In this document: positions 50,573 through 63,110 of the stretch, piece by piece
How the letters are laid out: each line of letters starts with the position of its first letter
How positions within the stretch are numbered: the first letter of the stretch is position 1
NCBI GenBank assembly: GCA_963377175.1
Contig: CAUJNA010002113.1
Span: 121,001 to 185,000 of the forward strand
Length of the DNA stretch: 64,000 nucleotides
DNA from: Effrenium voratum
Taxonomy: Eukaryota > Sar > Dinophyceae > Suessiales > Symbiodiniaceae
Direction: 5' to 3'
Translations under genes and position numbers: made by a program
Notes under the pieces: generated by a model
Seen by the model: only the letters and a program-made list of their open reading frames with translations
Told to the model about the DNA's origin: nothing
The model's database searches: none

Positions 50573-53500
50573 GTGGTGCAAGGGATGTTGGTGAGGGTAC
50601 ACGATGGTGGAGACGTTTGCTATGGCAAAGTGATGGAGATCAATTGCGGGGCGGAGGCGCCGGTGAAAGTGAAATTCTTCAGCAAGGCAAAGGCGCAGGC
50701 ATGGCTCTGCCTGACCTCTGTGCTAATTCCTGACTATGCCGCGATTCAGGTGGGAATGGAAGTTACTGTCCTGACAGCCAACAAGCGGCAAGTGGAAAAG
50801 GTGACGGATGTTGACCATGCACGTCAAAACGACCCGGTGCAAGTCAGCCTTGACGGTTTGACAGGCACAAAGTGGGTTGGGGCTGATCGGTTGCGATCCA
50901 AAGTCATTGAGTTCCTCCCAGCGAAGCTGTCGGATGAAAGCTGTGCCCCGCAAGAAGAGCCAAACCCCGAGAATGGAAAGGCGGCTGGGAGTGACAAGCA
51001 AGCAGCGACGGTGTGCTGCATGTGGCTTGCAGGGGAGTGTCAGAAGACAGAGTCCCATTCGACGGGTAAGCGCCTCTACTTGCATGAGGACATTCCGGGG
51101 ATGCCATGTGGGCAGGGCCAGGCATGCAAGTTCCGGCACTTTGAGAGCAGAGAGCAGCTAAGTCAGCAGGAAAGAGACGCAGCCAGCGAACCCAAAGATG
51201 CCGTGCCGATTTTGCACACAATCCTGGGTCCAGGCCAGGAACTGGCAGAAGGCATGCTTGTGAAGGTGCAGGGTGGAAAAGAAGACTTTGCAAAGGTGGT
51301 GGCTGTCAATCGTGGGGCGGAGGCACCAGTGAAAGTTTGCTACTTGAACAAGGCGAAGGCAGATGCGTGGCTTTGCTTGAAGTCCTTGTCGGTACCAAAC
51401 TATGCTGCGGTGAAGGTGGGCCTCGAAGTCACTGTGAAACACAGCGGGAACTGGACCAGTGGCGGGGTGATGGCGGTTAACCCGTCGTTGGGCAGATCGC
51501 CTGTGCAAGTGAAGGTCCATGGCTTGTCGGATGTCTCAATATGGGTGGGGGCTGATGAGCTGCGATCCAAAGCCATCACTTTTGTCCCAGCAAAGCTGTC
51601 AGATGATTGCCATGCCCCACAAGAAGAGCCAAACCCTGCAGATCCACTCGCAGCTGGGACTGCAAATCAAGAAGCAAAAGTGTGCTGCCAGTGGCTTGCA
51701 GGGGAGTGTCAGAAGACAGAGTCCCATTCGATGGGTAAGCGCCTCTACTTGCATGAGGACATTCCAGGAATGCCGTGTGGGTGGGGGCCATCATGCAAGT
51801 TCCGGCACTTTGAGACAAGAGAGCTGCTAAGTCAGCAGCAAAGAGCCGCAGCTAGCTTGATTTTGGACACAACCCTGGGTCCGGACAAGGAACTGGCAGA
51901 AGGCATGCTTGTGAAGGTGCAGGGTGGAAAAGAAGACTTTGCAAAGGTGGTGGCTGTCAATCGTGGGGCGGAGGCACCAGTGAAAGTTTGCTACTTGAAC
52001 AAGGCGAAGGCAGATGCGTGGCTTTGCTTGAAGTCCTTGTCGGTACCAGACTATTCTGCAGTCAAAGTTGGACAAAGCGTTTGCGTGAGCTGTAGCGGTA
52101 GCTGGAAGCTTGCCGCCGTGCTCGCAATCAATCATGCATTCAGCAGATGGCCCGTGCAAGTGAAGGTTCAGGGCTTGTCGGATGTCTCAAAATGGGTGGG
52201 GGCTGATGAGCTGCGATCCAAAGTCATCACTTTTGTCCCAGCAAAGCTGTCAGGTGATTGCTGTGCCCCGCAAGAAGAGCCAACCCCTCAGAACGGAAAG
52301 GTGGCTGGGAGTGACAAGCAAGCAGCGACGGTGTGCTGCATGTGGCTTGCAGGGGAGTGTCAGAAGACAGAGTCCCATTCGACGGGTAAGCGCCTCTACT
52401 TGCATGAGGACATTCCGGGGATGCCATGTGGGCAGGGCCAGTCATGCAAGTTCCGGCACTTTGAGAGCAGAGAGCTGCTAAGTCAGCAGGAAAGAGACGC
52501 AGCCAGCGAACCCAAAGATGCCGTGCCGATTTTGCACACAACCCTGGGTCCAGGCCAGGAACTGGCAGAAGGCATGCTTGTGAAGGTGCAGGGTGGGAAA
52601 GAAGACTTTGCAGAGGTGGTGGCTGTCAATCGTGGTGTGGAGGCACCAGTGAAAGTTTGCTACTTGAACAAGGCGAAGGCAGATGCGTGGCTTTGCTTGA
52701 ATTCCTTGTCGGTGCCAGACTACGCTGCCGTGAAGGTGGGACTGCAAGTGACTGTGAAGCATTGCATGAAGTGGCACAGTGGCACGGTGAAGGCAGTAAA
52801 CCCTTCGTCGAGCAGATCGCCTGTGCAAGTGACAGTTAACGGCCAGCAGAATGTTTGTGAGTGGTGGGGGCGGAGCGGTTGCGAACCAGCGCCCTCACGT
52901 TTCGTCCAGCAACCATGTCCAAGATTCAGCAGCAGATATCGGAGTCGCTTGTAGCCACGCGCGGAGCAAGCTTGCAAACGGAGGTGTTCAGAAGGGCGCA
53001 TTCAGGACTTGCAGAGGGCATGCTTGTGAAGGTAGAAGATGTCAACAAGGAGCAGTTTGCAGAGGTGCTGGAGCTTAGCAATGGGACGGAGCCACCTGCA
53101 AAAGTTCGCTTCCTGAACGCGACGAAGGCGGATTCCTGGCTTTGCTTGAAGTCCTTAGCGATTCCAGACTATGCGGCAGTCCAAGTGGGACTACAAGTCA
53201 ACGTGAACTACGGTGGCATTTGGATGCTTGGTAGCGTGATCGCAATCAATCATGCCTTCACCAGATCACCGGTGCAAGTGAAGGTCCACGGCTTGCCGCC
53301 GGGCGCCACAAAGTGGGTGGGGGCTGATGAGTTGCGCTCCAAAGCCATCAAATTTCTCCCAGCAAACCTTGCGGACGGGACTGAGAATGGACCTGCGGGA
53401 AGTGGCAAGAGGAATGTATCAGTCTGCTGCAGGTGGCTTGCCGGGACGTGCCTTAGAGCAGAATCCCATTCAATGTTCAACAACTTGTATTTGCACGAGG

Positions 53501-53761
53501 ATGTCCCAGGTATTCCTTGCGCCCTTGGACATGAATGCAAGTTCCGCCACTTTGAGACTAGAGGGTTGCCGAGTCATCCAGGAAGTGCAGAAGCCTCTTC
53601 GGTTGGTGCCAGCTGCCAGAATGTCGAGGCACCCAGAGCAAAGAATCCTGGGCCGGGCGAAGCACGTTGGAAACCGGTGGCCCTCGCCAGCAACCTGGGC
53701 CGAGCCCAAGGCCGAGCAGGCCCGCGCGCGACTGCAGATGCACCTGGATTGTCAGACTTGA
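50573..53761 (+). CDS. Tandem Tudor/SH3-like and CCCH-like repeat protein (one apparent frameshift)
   Basis: Five tandem units of about 220 aa begin MLVRV/MLVKV at 50585, 51253, 51904, 52570 and 53020. Each has a small beta-rich module (VKVCYLNKAKADAWLCLKSL), a second one (SPVQVKVHGLSD...WVGADELRSK) and, in units 1, 2, 3 and 5, a zinc motif. That motif is C-x6-C, about 24 residues including LYLHEDIPG, then C-x5-C-x3-H (the KFRHFE end), resembling CCCH RNA-binding fingers. Binding to RNA or modified peptides is inferred. Unit 4 lacks the zinc motif. At about 52863 one G seems missing (GAGTGGTGGGG for GAGTGGGTGGGG), so coding continues in the next frame to 53761. Near 50570 the first unit is also out of frame with the GPGQGLSE coding just upstream. 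The repeats are very similar, suggesting recent expansion. Confidence 0.75.
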
Positions 53762-53862
53762 GCGCTTCCTCCCAGCTCCTGGGCCAACTTTGGTCACTTC
53801 TGAATTTGTTTGCCCCTTCGCTCGACTTGATGATGGTGGAAAACACATTGGTCTGTGTTAGG

Positions 53863-53945
53863 GGGGTTTCTTTTGGTCTCCCTTTAAAACCACGAGGTCT
53901 CTGTTAGGGGGGTTTCTTTTGGTCTCCCTTTAAAGCCATCCAAAA
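53863..53945. repeat. Direct repeat of an intron-repeat copy
   Basis: TTAGGGGGGTTTCTTTTGGT followed by CTCCCTTTAAA occurs at 53858 and again at 53907, the second time with the full complementary half (CCATCCAAAAGGGG). It marks the 3' flank of the CCCH repeat gene. Confidence 0.85.
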
Positions 53946-54007
53946 GGGGTAGCAACTCCAAAAAGACACACCCAGCCACAAGTCCAAGGCTTCCCTGGAC
54001 TTCTTTG

Positions 54008-54165
54008 GACGCCGATCCGGAGGGCCTGGAGCACGGCCTCCAGGCCGCCATCGACGCACTGGAGGCCCTGCTGCAGGTTTCGGCGGCGGCTCCGGAGGAG
54101 TTGGCCAAGCTGCAGCAGGCCGCGAGATCCCAGTTGGTGCGGCCCATCCTGGAAGCGCACTCCTG
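54008..54165 (+). CDS. Candidate exon, Ala/Leu-rich helical protein
   Basis: The frame gives DADPEGLEHGLQAAIDALEA, then LLQVSAAAPEELAKLQQAAR and SQLVRPILEAHSW. Strong heptad-like spacing of Leu and Ala predicts helical or coiled-coil structure. It has exon-like GC content against an AT-richer surround, with a donor near ACAGGCGGG or AACAGGTGAG. No family is recognised. Confidence 0.45.
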
Positions 54166-54249
54166 GACAGGCGGGCAAAAAACAGGTGAGCTGTCGCTGG
54201 TTTTCGTCTTTGCCGACGAGCAGCGGCGAGAGAAGAGGGAAGGTTGACA

Positions 54250-57200
54250 AAAATGAGACTTGAGGAAAGGGGCAGCGGGCTTCCAATCGAGATTTAACAC
54301 AGCCCCCAGGCAAGCAATCAGGAGAGCCTTTTGTGATGGGTCAGCCGGCACAGCTTTTTGTGATGCCACCTCGGGGATTTTGGGGGTGCAAAGATCTGAG
54401 TAAGTCCACTCCAGGCAGTCAGTTCGCCAGCGATGCCGATTTGCACGCGGTCCTGGCCCAGTTGAAAGTTGCCAAGGCGGAGGTGGACGATGATGTGACC
54501 AGCTGCAGCGACCAAAGCGAACACGAGGAGTGCTGTCCTTGTGCGATGGGGTTCTTTTCCTCCTGTTGTGGCGGAGTATATATGCCCACCCCTAAAATAA
54601 TAATTGAGGAAGGGGGTGGTTCCTGGAATTCCATTTGCCTTGATAGAGTGCGGAGCAATCTGAAGACTGCGCACTTATGTGATGGCTGCTGCTGCTATGT
54701 TAGCAGGGAGTTGACAACTGCTGGCGCTAAAAGTAAAAACACTACACAACAAAGCAAAGCGAGTCAATGAGGCAGCACGTTACACAACAAGCACAACATC
54801 CAACAAACACCATCTGCGCCAAATACAAAACAAGAGCAACAAACCACATAGCAAAAACGCAACCAATCACAGCTAACAACCAGAGCCTGTCTTGGTAACG
54901 CTTCCTCTAGGAGAGCGACTTCGAGGAGAACCTCTCCACTTGCGCTGAATCTGCTGGCTTGGAGACGCTGGAGAGGCGCCTTGCAGCGCAGCAGGAGGAG
55001 TGAGGGGGTGGGGCGAACGACTTGTTTAAAATGCGGCATGATAAAATGAAGCACCAAGGCCAGATGTGGAATGATGTTTGCTTAAGGGCCCGTTGGTACA
55101 TGAGGGTCTATGTTCACCAAACCTCGTTGAGGGTTTATCCCGGTGAAACTCATAGCCACATCTATGTTTAAGCCACAGACTGTTGTGACATTCTCATTTG
55201 ACCTTCGGAGTAGGGCTTCCTACTGAGGGGCCTGGGACATCGATCCACATGGCCGGGTTGTTTGTTTCAAGGGACACCCAGGGAAGCCACGCATTTTGTT
55301 GGGGCTCTTCCATTTTGAGACAGACCCAGATCGTTAAACTACTGTTGTTTGCCAAGGGCTGTTGCTAGGTACCCCCTGCGGGTGTATCCTAGTGGCTGCA
55401 AAGTATGTAGGCCAGGAATCTCTATATATATATACACATCGCCTGATAAGAGATAGTTGATACATAGGCATTAAGCATACTCATGTCAGGTGTCATAGGA
55501 AATGCCCTTCTGCATGTCTACGTGTTCCCGTGATCTTTTGGTTTGCCCCCAAAAGACACCCATATCGGTGAAAGACACCCATATCGGTGCGATCCAAATT
55601 GGTGAATGTAACCCCCCATGTAAATGTTGTTCACCCTCAGCGTCCACCCATGGACGTTCATACCCACATCAGGCCTAACTAGATCCCGAGGTTACCCTTC
55701 ACAGGTGTGCTGTTTGCGGAGTGTTTCCGTGTACCGGGGAATCCGAATTTCCACGGCCCCTTTGCGTTGGTCTTTGCATAAGTGCAGCGCTGTGAGGAGT
55801 TTCGGGAGATCACCGGGGTGCTGGTCTTCGGAACGTTTAGGCGGCAGCCGGGTTGACGGGCAAAGACGGGGAGCGGAGTTCTCTTTTTTGAAATGAACGA
55901 GCGTGTTGGCATGTTTTGGGGGATTATGATGGGATTATGATTACGATGTACTCCTGGTCTATCGATGTTGGAGGGGTGGATTAGGCTAGCTTGTATTGCA
56001 TTGGGTTGGATTGGATTGGGCTTGACATAATTGGGCTTGACACTTTTTTTGGGGGGACCCACTTGAGCACGTCAGCAAGTTTCACCCTAGTTTGAGGGAT
56101 GCCTATTTGCTCCACATGCTTGACGGGCGATGTTTGTTGTCTGACCTTGTTTGGCGGTTTTGAACGACACCTTTGAGAAAAGCCTATTTGAAGTGAGCTT
56201 TTCTTTGGTGTGGTGTTGTTTTCGGGTTCGAAATGCAGGAAGCTTTGCGCTGCTAAATTTTCGGAATAAATTGCCTCCATAGCAAAGCCGAGGCAATCGG
56301 GGAGCCGGTCATGTTTGCTTTGGTGGAATCTGCAAAAAGTGCACCCTGTGATGCTACCTGGCGAATGGTTGGAACACGTCCACCAAAGGCTCCCCAAGTA
56401 AAGTTCAACTCTCTTGTATCTCAAGCCCCGTTGGTTGAAATTTGTGCTGCGACAAACATATCCATAAATAAGCGCGACCACCCTGTCTAATCTTTAAACT
56501 AGGGGTTTAGGGTATTTGGAGATCACTGGGAGCTCTCCGAAATTTGTGGTTTCCCCAAACAGTCCAAAAGGATACCGTCACACAAACACATCTCCATCCT
56601 TTCTCCAAAAAAGATATAGCAAGTCACTCAAACCACTTCGGCGGGGTTGGGTGGACTCCGTTGAGTCGCCGGGTTTGGATTGCGGGGACTCATTTGGCCG
56701 TGTCCTTTTTTGAGGGCACCTGGTTCGGGGTTGGTTTAAAGAGAAACCAACAAAAACACACGCACCAGCGGAGGCCTTTTTCGGGACCCTGGCGACATGT
56801 GGTGTTGCTCGCTCCAAAATCGGTCCATACATTTGAGAGCGCCAACGTGTGCAGGTGCGTGTCCGGTGACAAGCAGCACAGCAACAGTGGGGAGGTGCTG
56901 GTGGAGCGTGGGCCGAGGCGACGGGATGTTGCAAGGACGCTGACTTGAACACCCGAAAAATGGCTCGAGTAGCACAAAACTCCACTGTAAGCCGAATCCG
57001 GTGAGTATTTGGGGACTTCCCCAAGTTTGCCTTGGCAGGTGTATACGCGCTTTGTCCGCTCTTGTCCCAGCAACTTCAGAGTCTGGCCAGTTGAGGAGCT
57101 GCATGCTGTGCCTTTAGCAAGTCATGTTGTGACCAACCCACGTTAAGCAAGCCGCACGGGCGACGTGCAGCGCTTAACCCGCACCACTTTCATGGACGCC

Positions 57201-57873
57201 CGGCCTGTACCACCTTGAAATCCGTAGCTGCGTCGCCAGGTGCCCAAACTCCAGTTGAGGTGTCCTTGTTCAGTTTGATGTTGGGATCAGTCCAAGTATC
57301 GCTTGCTGACAAGCTACGTGTCTTATTCTTGTTCGGGGCTTAAAGGGGACCCGAAGGGACAACTGCCTTTTTCGGGGGTCCATTTCTCTTGAAGATACAC
57401 CTATATGAGTTATCTTATGTTATGGGTATATTCATGACCAAGGCTTCTCTGATACGGGTCTTTGACTTGAATCCCTCAAGCGCAATCAAGACCGATTTAG
57501 CTTTTTCTTACCAATGGGTTTTAGGCTTCTGGCACAGCCGTTTTCCTCTTCTCCTTCTCAGGGCTTGTCTCTACCTTGAAGTTGTTCCAGACCTGACACC
57601 CGGGAAGCTGCAAGCGGCACTGCCTCCAGCCGTGACGCGAGCAGTAGGACTTCCGCTCTGCACAACCTAGGAGTCCCCAGGAGCAACATGACACACTTAA
57701 AGATGGACAAACCCAAACGCAGTGCTTGACTTTTCAGTTTTCCTTTCAAACCCTGAGTTGTTGAAGACCACACTTTGCAACCTTTGGTAGCGGGCCCCAA
57801 AAGAAATAAACACTTCAAACTTTGGAGCTATTTATTTGGAACCCATTTGGCCTCCAAGAAGAGGTTCCTGCAG
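54250..57873. other. No gene recognised
   Basis: Intron-like or intergenic DNA. Noted: a TATATA run at 55423-55435, intron-repeat copies at 55265-55320, 57345-57385 and 57725-57755, and a run of GGATT/GGGCTTGACA words at 55995-56045. Open frames show no domains. Confidence 0.4.
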
Positions 57874-58018
57874 CTGTCCGGACCCAGCATGCGCCCGGAG
57901 GCTCTTGCTGGGGCGCCGGGTGCGGGTCATCGGCAGCTGCAGGGCCGCGGCCTTCGACCAGGACCAGGTCTACCTGCGGCTCTTGATGGCCCGGACCCTC
58001 AAGCTCCAGCTGGGCCGA
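57874..58018 (+). CDS. Candidate exon, unidentified basic helical protein
   Basis: After the acceptor TTCCTGCAG the frame reads CPDPACARRLLLGRRVRVIG, then SCRAAAFDQDQVYLRLLMAR and TLKLQLGRG. High GC and regular hydrophobic spacing support an exon. The end is near CGAGGGTTTC. No family is recognised. Confidence 0.45.
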
Positions 58019-61000
58019 GGGTTTCGGGGACCGGTTGAGAATGGGATCTGATGAAAGGGTTCCAGCCAGCACCAAAGGACAATCATGTCTGTATCCTATC
58101 ATGTGTGTAGCATCCTACAAAACATGTGTTAGAAAAGACTCGAATATGTTCGAACACCTCTTGTTTCAACGGGTCCGTTTCAAGACCGGGACACAGGGCC
58201 CAATGCTTTGGCCGTTTCTGCTGGCTATCATCCTGACTTGGTGCTGAGTGGGACACACACACACACACATGTCCGAGAAGCTGCAGATCCATCCGAGTCG
58301 CTTCATTTGCGCAACAACGAGACAGCGTTCCCAAGATTGCGTTTTGCACATCATCCACCTGCAACAGAGTTTCAAATCGGCTCAACAGTGCTGTTTGAGA
58401 CAACCAACAGGGGGGGGTTCGTTGACGCCAGTCGAGCGTGTAGATGGTAGCTCTTGTAAGTCTGGCATGGCTGTTTTCCTCTGGAATCCTTGTCAAAGCA
58501 GACGCATTTTGGCTCAACATCTGGGGGTTGCACAAAGCACATGAGTCGTTAATCTTCTCCAGCCCTTGCCGATTTCGCCTAGCGAAGCTTTGCTCGGTTG
58601 CCGCAGCAGGGCAGGTTTTGCACTCCCTGCTGCATCGAGGTTGGTCCTGAATGTGTTTGTACTTTGTTTCACTGACTCTGTGCGGCCTTGGCATGTCTTG
58701 GTCATCCCTATGACTTGGATGGGTAGATTAAGGTGGGCAGGGGACAGGACCCTGGATGTCCACCTTTATGTTGATTATTTGCCTTAGTCTTGGGTAGACT
58801 CCTGTGATACCAGATGTGCTTATGACACATGGGTTTGACTCCAGATGGAAAAACCGGAAGAGCTCAAACTTGGTGGTTCTTTTTGCCAAGAACCAACCCA
58901 TCCAAACAGGTACCAACTTCAATTCAAGAGACATCCAACTTGATCTTGATGTGTAAAACGGGATATGGACCAAACAAACAGTTAGTGTTTCAACCATCCC
59001 CAACAACCCATCCATGAACATGGAAACTGACGGGGGGGGGGGGGGTGTGGCTGGATGATTCTTTTCTCTACAAGGGACCCTCAGGGGTCCTCTCATGGCT
59101 TTGAGATGTTTGACTAGGGCAAGTTCTTCCCCCTGGACGGCCACGCCCGCCGAGCGCCGGGGCCAATGACAGCGGGGCAGCTTGCGAGGAGACCGCAGCG
59201 AGCGTAGGGAAGGATTGGCGCAATGCAAAGGAACGGGAACTGGCAAAGGAGTAGAACACAATGATAACGTACGGTAGATGGGGAGAAAAGGAGTAAGCCA
59301 CCTAAAAAGACATGTCGAACTACGAGGACAAGGACAACAATGATCTCGCAGAATGAATCCACATACTAAATGAACCGTGATAGTGGTTATAGTTGCAATT
59401 GTGATAATGCTAACATCTCATGCTAGACAACTGCGAATCTAACAGCAACAAACCGAATTGCTGGTAACAATTGCAAGGGCGTGTGAACTGGGACCCCGAC
59501 CGGTTGATTGTTGACATCGAATGAGAAGGCGCTCCTTCAACCTCCAGACCAAACCAACTTGAAGCACCGACTATGTAGGGCTCAACGCATGAATTGCCGG
59601 AGGGTTGCGGACTCAGAAGATTCACTGTAGTGTACGTTGGATTAGCTTAGTGACCAATCTGTGCGTTTTATGCAATGCATTTCCGGCTTCGGTGGCTATG
59701 ATCACATACCTTCAATTTTGCATCTACTCCCCATTTTGTGCCGTCGGCTACAAGGGAGCTGCGATCGGAATGTCGCTTTCGCTGCTTTGACTCTTGAAGA
59801 TGTTGGGGTCCGGCTAGCTAGAAGATGCGCATTTGCAATGCAACAGTTTTGTTTTGTTGGCTGAGACGCAGAGAATCGCCACCTCCGCCGATTCTTCGGT
59901 TGACGTGTTGCGGCTCTGTGAGGACCGAGCTGTATGGACGAGTGCTGCATGCCAGTGGGACCTCTCGACAGCGGCTCTTCGTGTGCTGCAGGAGTCAGCT
60001 CTCTTGTCGGGAAATGGCTTTTTAGCATGCTTTGACCAACAGTTGTGGGATATGAGTCGCTCTTGCTCTTGTTCTTCGCTAAGCTACATTTGCTTGAACG
60101 TTGCACAGAGGGATTGCCCATTTCGGAAAGGTAGACTTGCAACCGTCGGCAAGTCCAGGGCCTATATGTTCTTCTTGGGGTGATTTCTGAAAATCAGCTT
60201 GTGATCGAAGTTTGAGTGAGAGCCAAGGATGATTCTTAAGATGGATAATATTTGCTCCTTGAAGTCCCAGACTAGAGGAAGTAAGGGGGTGGTAGCAGGA
60301 GGGTCAAACGACGGACTAGCGGCAGCAGTGGTGCCCAGTAACTTGCCTGACTCGAATCACCTCACCCAATTCAGCTGCATTCTTTGTGCAGGTGTGCCCA
60401 TGTGTGCCCAATCTTGTTTACCGCTGTTTGAATGGGGGAGGGTACCATCTGCTTTAACAAGGACAAGTCAGGGGCCAGGCCGCACATCCGCGCATCCGTG
60501 CATCCCTTGTGGTAAAAAGCGGTCGTGTTGAGAACTGGCCCTTTGTTCTTTGTGTTCAACCCAGCTTCTTTTGCAGGTCGAACATTCTTCCGGGGTGTCA
60601 AACATATGCCCCCGCTTTCCGCCTGCTTCAGGACCAAGATGGTGCGCAACAAGAGCCTGGGCTCATGGCATGGGGTGGATTCTGGTTCTTGCAACCACAC
60701 CACCCTTATTTGCGGCAAGATTGCAGGGTTCCCCGTGTTCCCTCAGCTGCAAGTTGTTAAGCAGCCACCATAGCTCCCCCTTGGTTTTGTCCGTATTGAT
60801 GGTTGGCAAGACGTGACCTGTGGCTTTGCCAGTCAGGCTCCAGGGGGCCCGAAACGGGCTTGCTGGTTCTCAAGAAATGGGAAACGTCCCACCAACCGAT
60901 CCTTGCAATGATGTCTTTATGGTTGGGAGGGGGGACTCTGGCCCACCTTTTTGCGAGCCTCTTGTTTTGAGGGGTCTTTGGGTGTTTTGATTTCTCCTTC

Positions 61001-61370
61001 CCTTTTGCGTGACGTGGGAAGTGAGGGCATGGTTCCCACTGCAGGGTTGCAGGCAATCCCCAGCCCTGTTTGCAAGGGTGGCCACTTCTCCGAACAAACG
61101 GAGAATGTACCCTACAAACCAATTGCTACAAAGTGGTTTGATTACTCCATTGGGTCTCTTCACATCATGATTTGTGAGTCCGATTGGCATAGGTTCGACC
61201 CCCTTTTTGATCCTTTGGAAGGGACAACTTTCAAGTCTCTAGAGATGTTGTCTTCCGACCTCTTGCTTTCAGGTTCCCTCTAATTGGTGGTTTGCTCCTT
61301 AAGCACCAACCCACCACTCCAAACCACCAATTAGAGGGAAGCTGAGTCTTTTCGCCTGCCAAGGAACCAG
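58019..61370. other. No gene recognised; SL-like 13-mer and poly-G
   Basis: No domain-bearing frame was found. A 13-bp match to the dinoflagellate spliced-leader core is at 58505-58517, a CA run at 58252-58268, and a run of about 14 G at 59032-59045. A weak open frame at 59833-60183 has no recognisable domain. Confidence 0.4.
61274..61340. repeat. Perfect 21-bp inverted repeat
   Basis: The arm TTCCCTCTAATTGGTGGTTT (plus G) at 61274-61294 is exactly complementary to 61320-61340. The loop is 25 bp. It lies just upstream of an exon-like island at 61371. Confidence 0.95.
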
Positions 61371-61469
61371 ATGACTTTCAAGCCCATCAACGGCAAGCTA
61401 CCGCCCATCTCGGTGCCGCTGCACGGCAAGACGGGCGACTTCGATCGCTTCGACCTGCACCTGGTCGAG
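61371..61469 (+). CDS. Candidate exon, part 1 of unidentified gene
   Basis: It begins right after the acceptor GGAACCAG and reads MTFKPINGKLPPISVPLHGK, then TGDFDRFDLHLVE, for exactly 33 codons. It ends at GTCGAG|GCGAAA, a GC donor. It joins in phase to the exon at 62196. A strand-rich pattern is seen; no family is recognised. Confidence 0.55.
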
Positions 61470-62195
61470 GCGAAAACCTGGGGCATGGGACGTGCCGCGA
61501 AAGCCTGGGACCCCTTCTGAAACGTTCGGCTTCGCGAAATGGCTGTGGGTCAAAACTCTGTACCCAAAATGGATTGCCCTATGAAAACAAGGACGACTAA
61601 AGCCCCCGCGGTCCCCTGGTTTAATGTTGACCCATACCCAAATGTTTTCCAGAATCAACCTGTCGGTTTTGGCGGGGCAAAAGCTGAGGTAGAAAAGCAC
61701 CGCCCATGGCAGAGATCCGGTTCGCGTGACACACTCCTGGAAGAATGGTCGGCTGGCCCAACGGCATATTTATTCAACGTGAGCGTTGCCCCTCTCCCTT
61801 GCTTTTCTTTGGGAGCCTCCGCAGCCTTTTTGGGGGTCTTTACAGGAAACCAGCAAAAGGGTACTCAGTTTTGGGCGCAGACGGGGGAGGAAGGGAAGAG
61901 TTCGGCTCTCAGAGAGGTTGCCAAAGCGAGCAATCTCTTTCCATACGTCAATCCCGTCTCGGTGGCGCATTCCGACCACTTTGAATGGTTAGTTTCGTGC
62001 TGGCCCTGCTGCCCTGGTTTTGACACATGGGCCACCAGGATGAGCCATGTACAAGACCTACCATTGCCTTTTTTTTGGCTAGCAACGAGACAGCCGCCTG
62101 TTCGGCCTAACCCCATCGCAGTTTCCCTCGCCCACCGCTTTTCTTTTTGGCTCTCGCGACCCAACTGACCAACTGACCTGGGATGCTTCCTCCAG
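61470..62195 (+). other. Intron between the 61.4-kb and 62.2-kb exons
   Basis: GC-AG intron (GAG|GCG ... CTCCAG|GTG). Open frames inside it carry no domain. Confidence 0.45.
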
Positions 62196-62326
62196 GTGCT
62201 GCACTGGCGCGAGGGCCAGCGTCCCAGAGGCGTGTACCGCCGCGCCCTGAAGATGAAGTCCCGGCAGAGCGACGCGGAGATCTTGGAGGAGGGGAAGATC
62301 CGATGGATGGGGAAGATCCATTTGAG
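62196..62326 (+). CDS. Candidate exon, part 2 of unidentified gene
   Basis: After the acceptor TCCTCCAG the frame reads VLHWREGQRPRGVYRRALKM, then KSRQSDAEILEEGK. It joins the previous exon as LHLVE-VLHWREG without a phase change. Charged and basic; no domain is named. A GT donor at GAGGTGGC (about 62327) or a nearer GGAAG may end it. Confidence 0.5.
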
Positions 62327-63047
62327 GTGGCAAACTTGTTCAAATTCAGCTGGTTTGGTTGCCTGTTGGTGAAGGTTGGGTTAATTGATGGAGGTGTCTG
62401 GATATACAGAAGACTTGCTGGGAAGTTCGGGGTTTGTACAGGGAAACCTCATGATTCCTCCCTGATCCAAACCGTTGATAATCACAACTCGCAAGGAAGC
62501 TGGAGCGAGAACGCTTCAAACATATTCAAGCAGGTGATCCGATTTGTTTCGGGCAAGTTGGGAGTTTTGGCCTTTGAAGGAAGGCCAAAAAGAAGCCACA
62601 AATTTTTGCCCATAGGAAACACCCGCTGCAGAACATTGACGATTCCTAAAACATGCCCTAAGATCTTGGACCCTCAAAAGTGCTTGGTTTCCTTTTGGTT
62701 CCTGTCTCCATTCCCAAAGCCCGATTGTGGACATGCCCTCCAGATTCTCCAGCATACCCAACAGCAAAGCTAGGCAAACCAGTACTGGGGTTCTCACGGG
62801 GCGTGACCTCCTGCGTTTTCCATGTGATGTTTTTTTTCTCGTTCTAGAAAGTCATTTGAAGGCCGGTCAGATTTTGCTATGAGATATGGTCAACATTTCG
62901 AAGGGATGGGGGGGGACTCCAAAGTCCCTCCCATAAAACAAAGGACTCTTTCCAGTTGCGCCTTTCCATTTTGAACAAGTTCCATTTGTTTGCAAGTCCT
63001 CGGCACGTCCCGGGTCCCGGGATGACCTTGGGAGCCGAGATTTGCAG
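62327..63047 (+). other. Probable intron
   Basis: An intron-repeat copy lies at 62570-62605. No coding domain. Confidence 0.4.
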
Positions 63048-63110
63048 GTGGTGAAGTTGTCCATGAACCTCACCGACTGGGAGCCCGAAGAGGCATCTTC
63101 TTGGCTTCGA
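63048..63110 (+). CDS. Candidate exon, part 3 of unidentified gene
   Basis: Acceptor GATTTGCAG, then VVKLSMNLTDWEPEEASSWL. The preceding intron and phase are compatible with the 62.2-kb exon. The end is unclear. Confidence 0.4.

Noticed and set aside
59833..60183. Open frame of about 116 aa
   Set aside because: No domain, no splice-consistent neighbours and ordinary composition; left uncalled.
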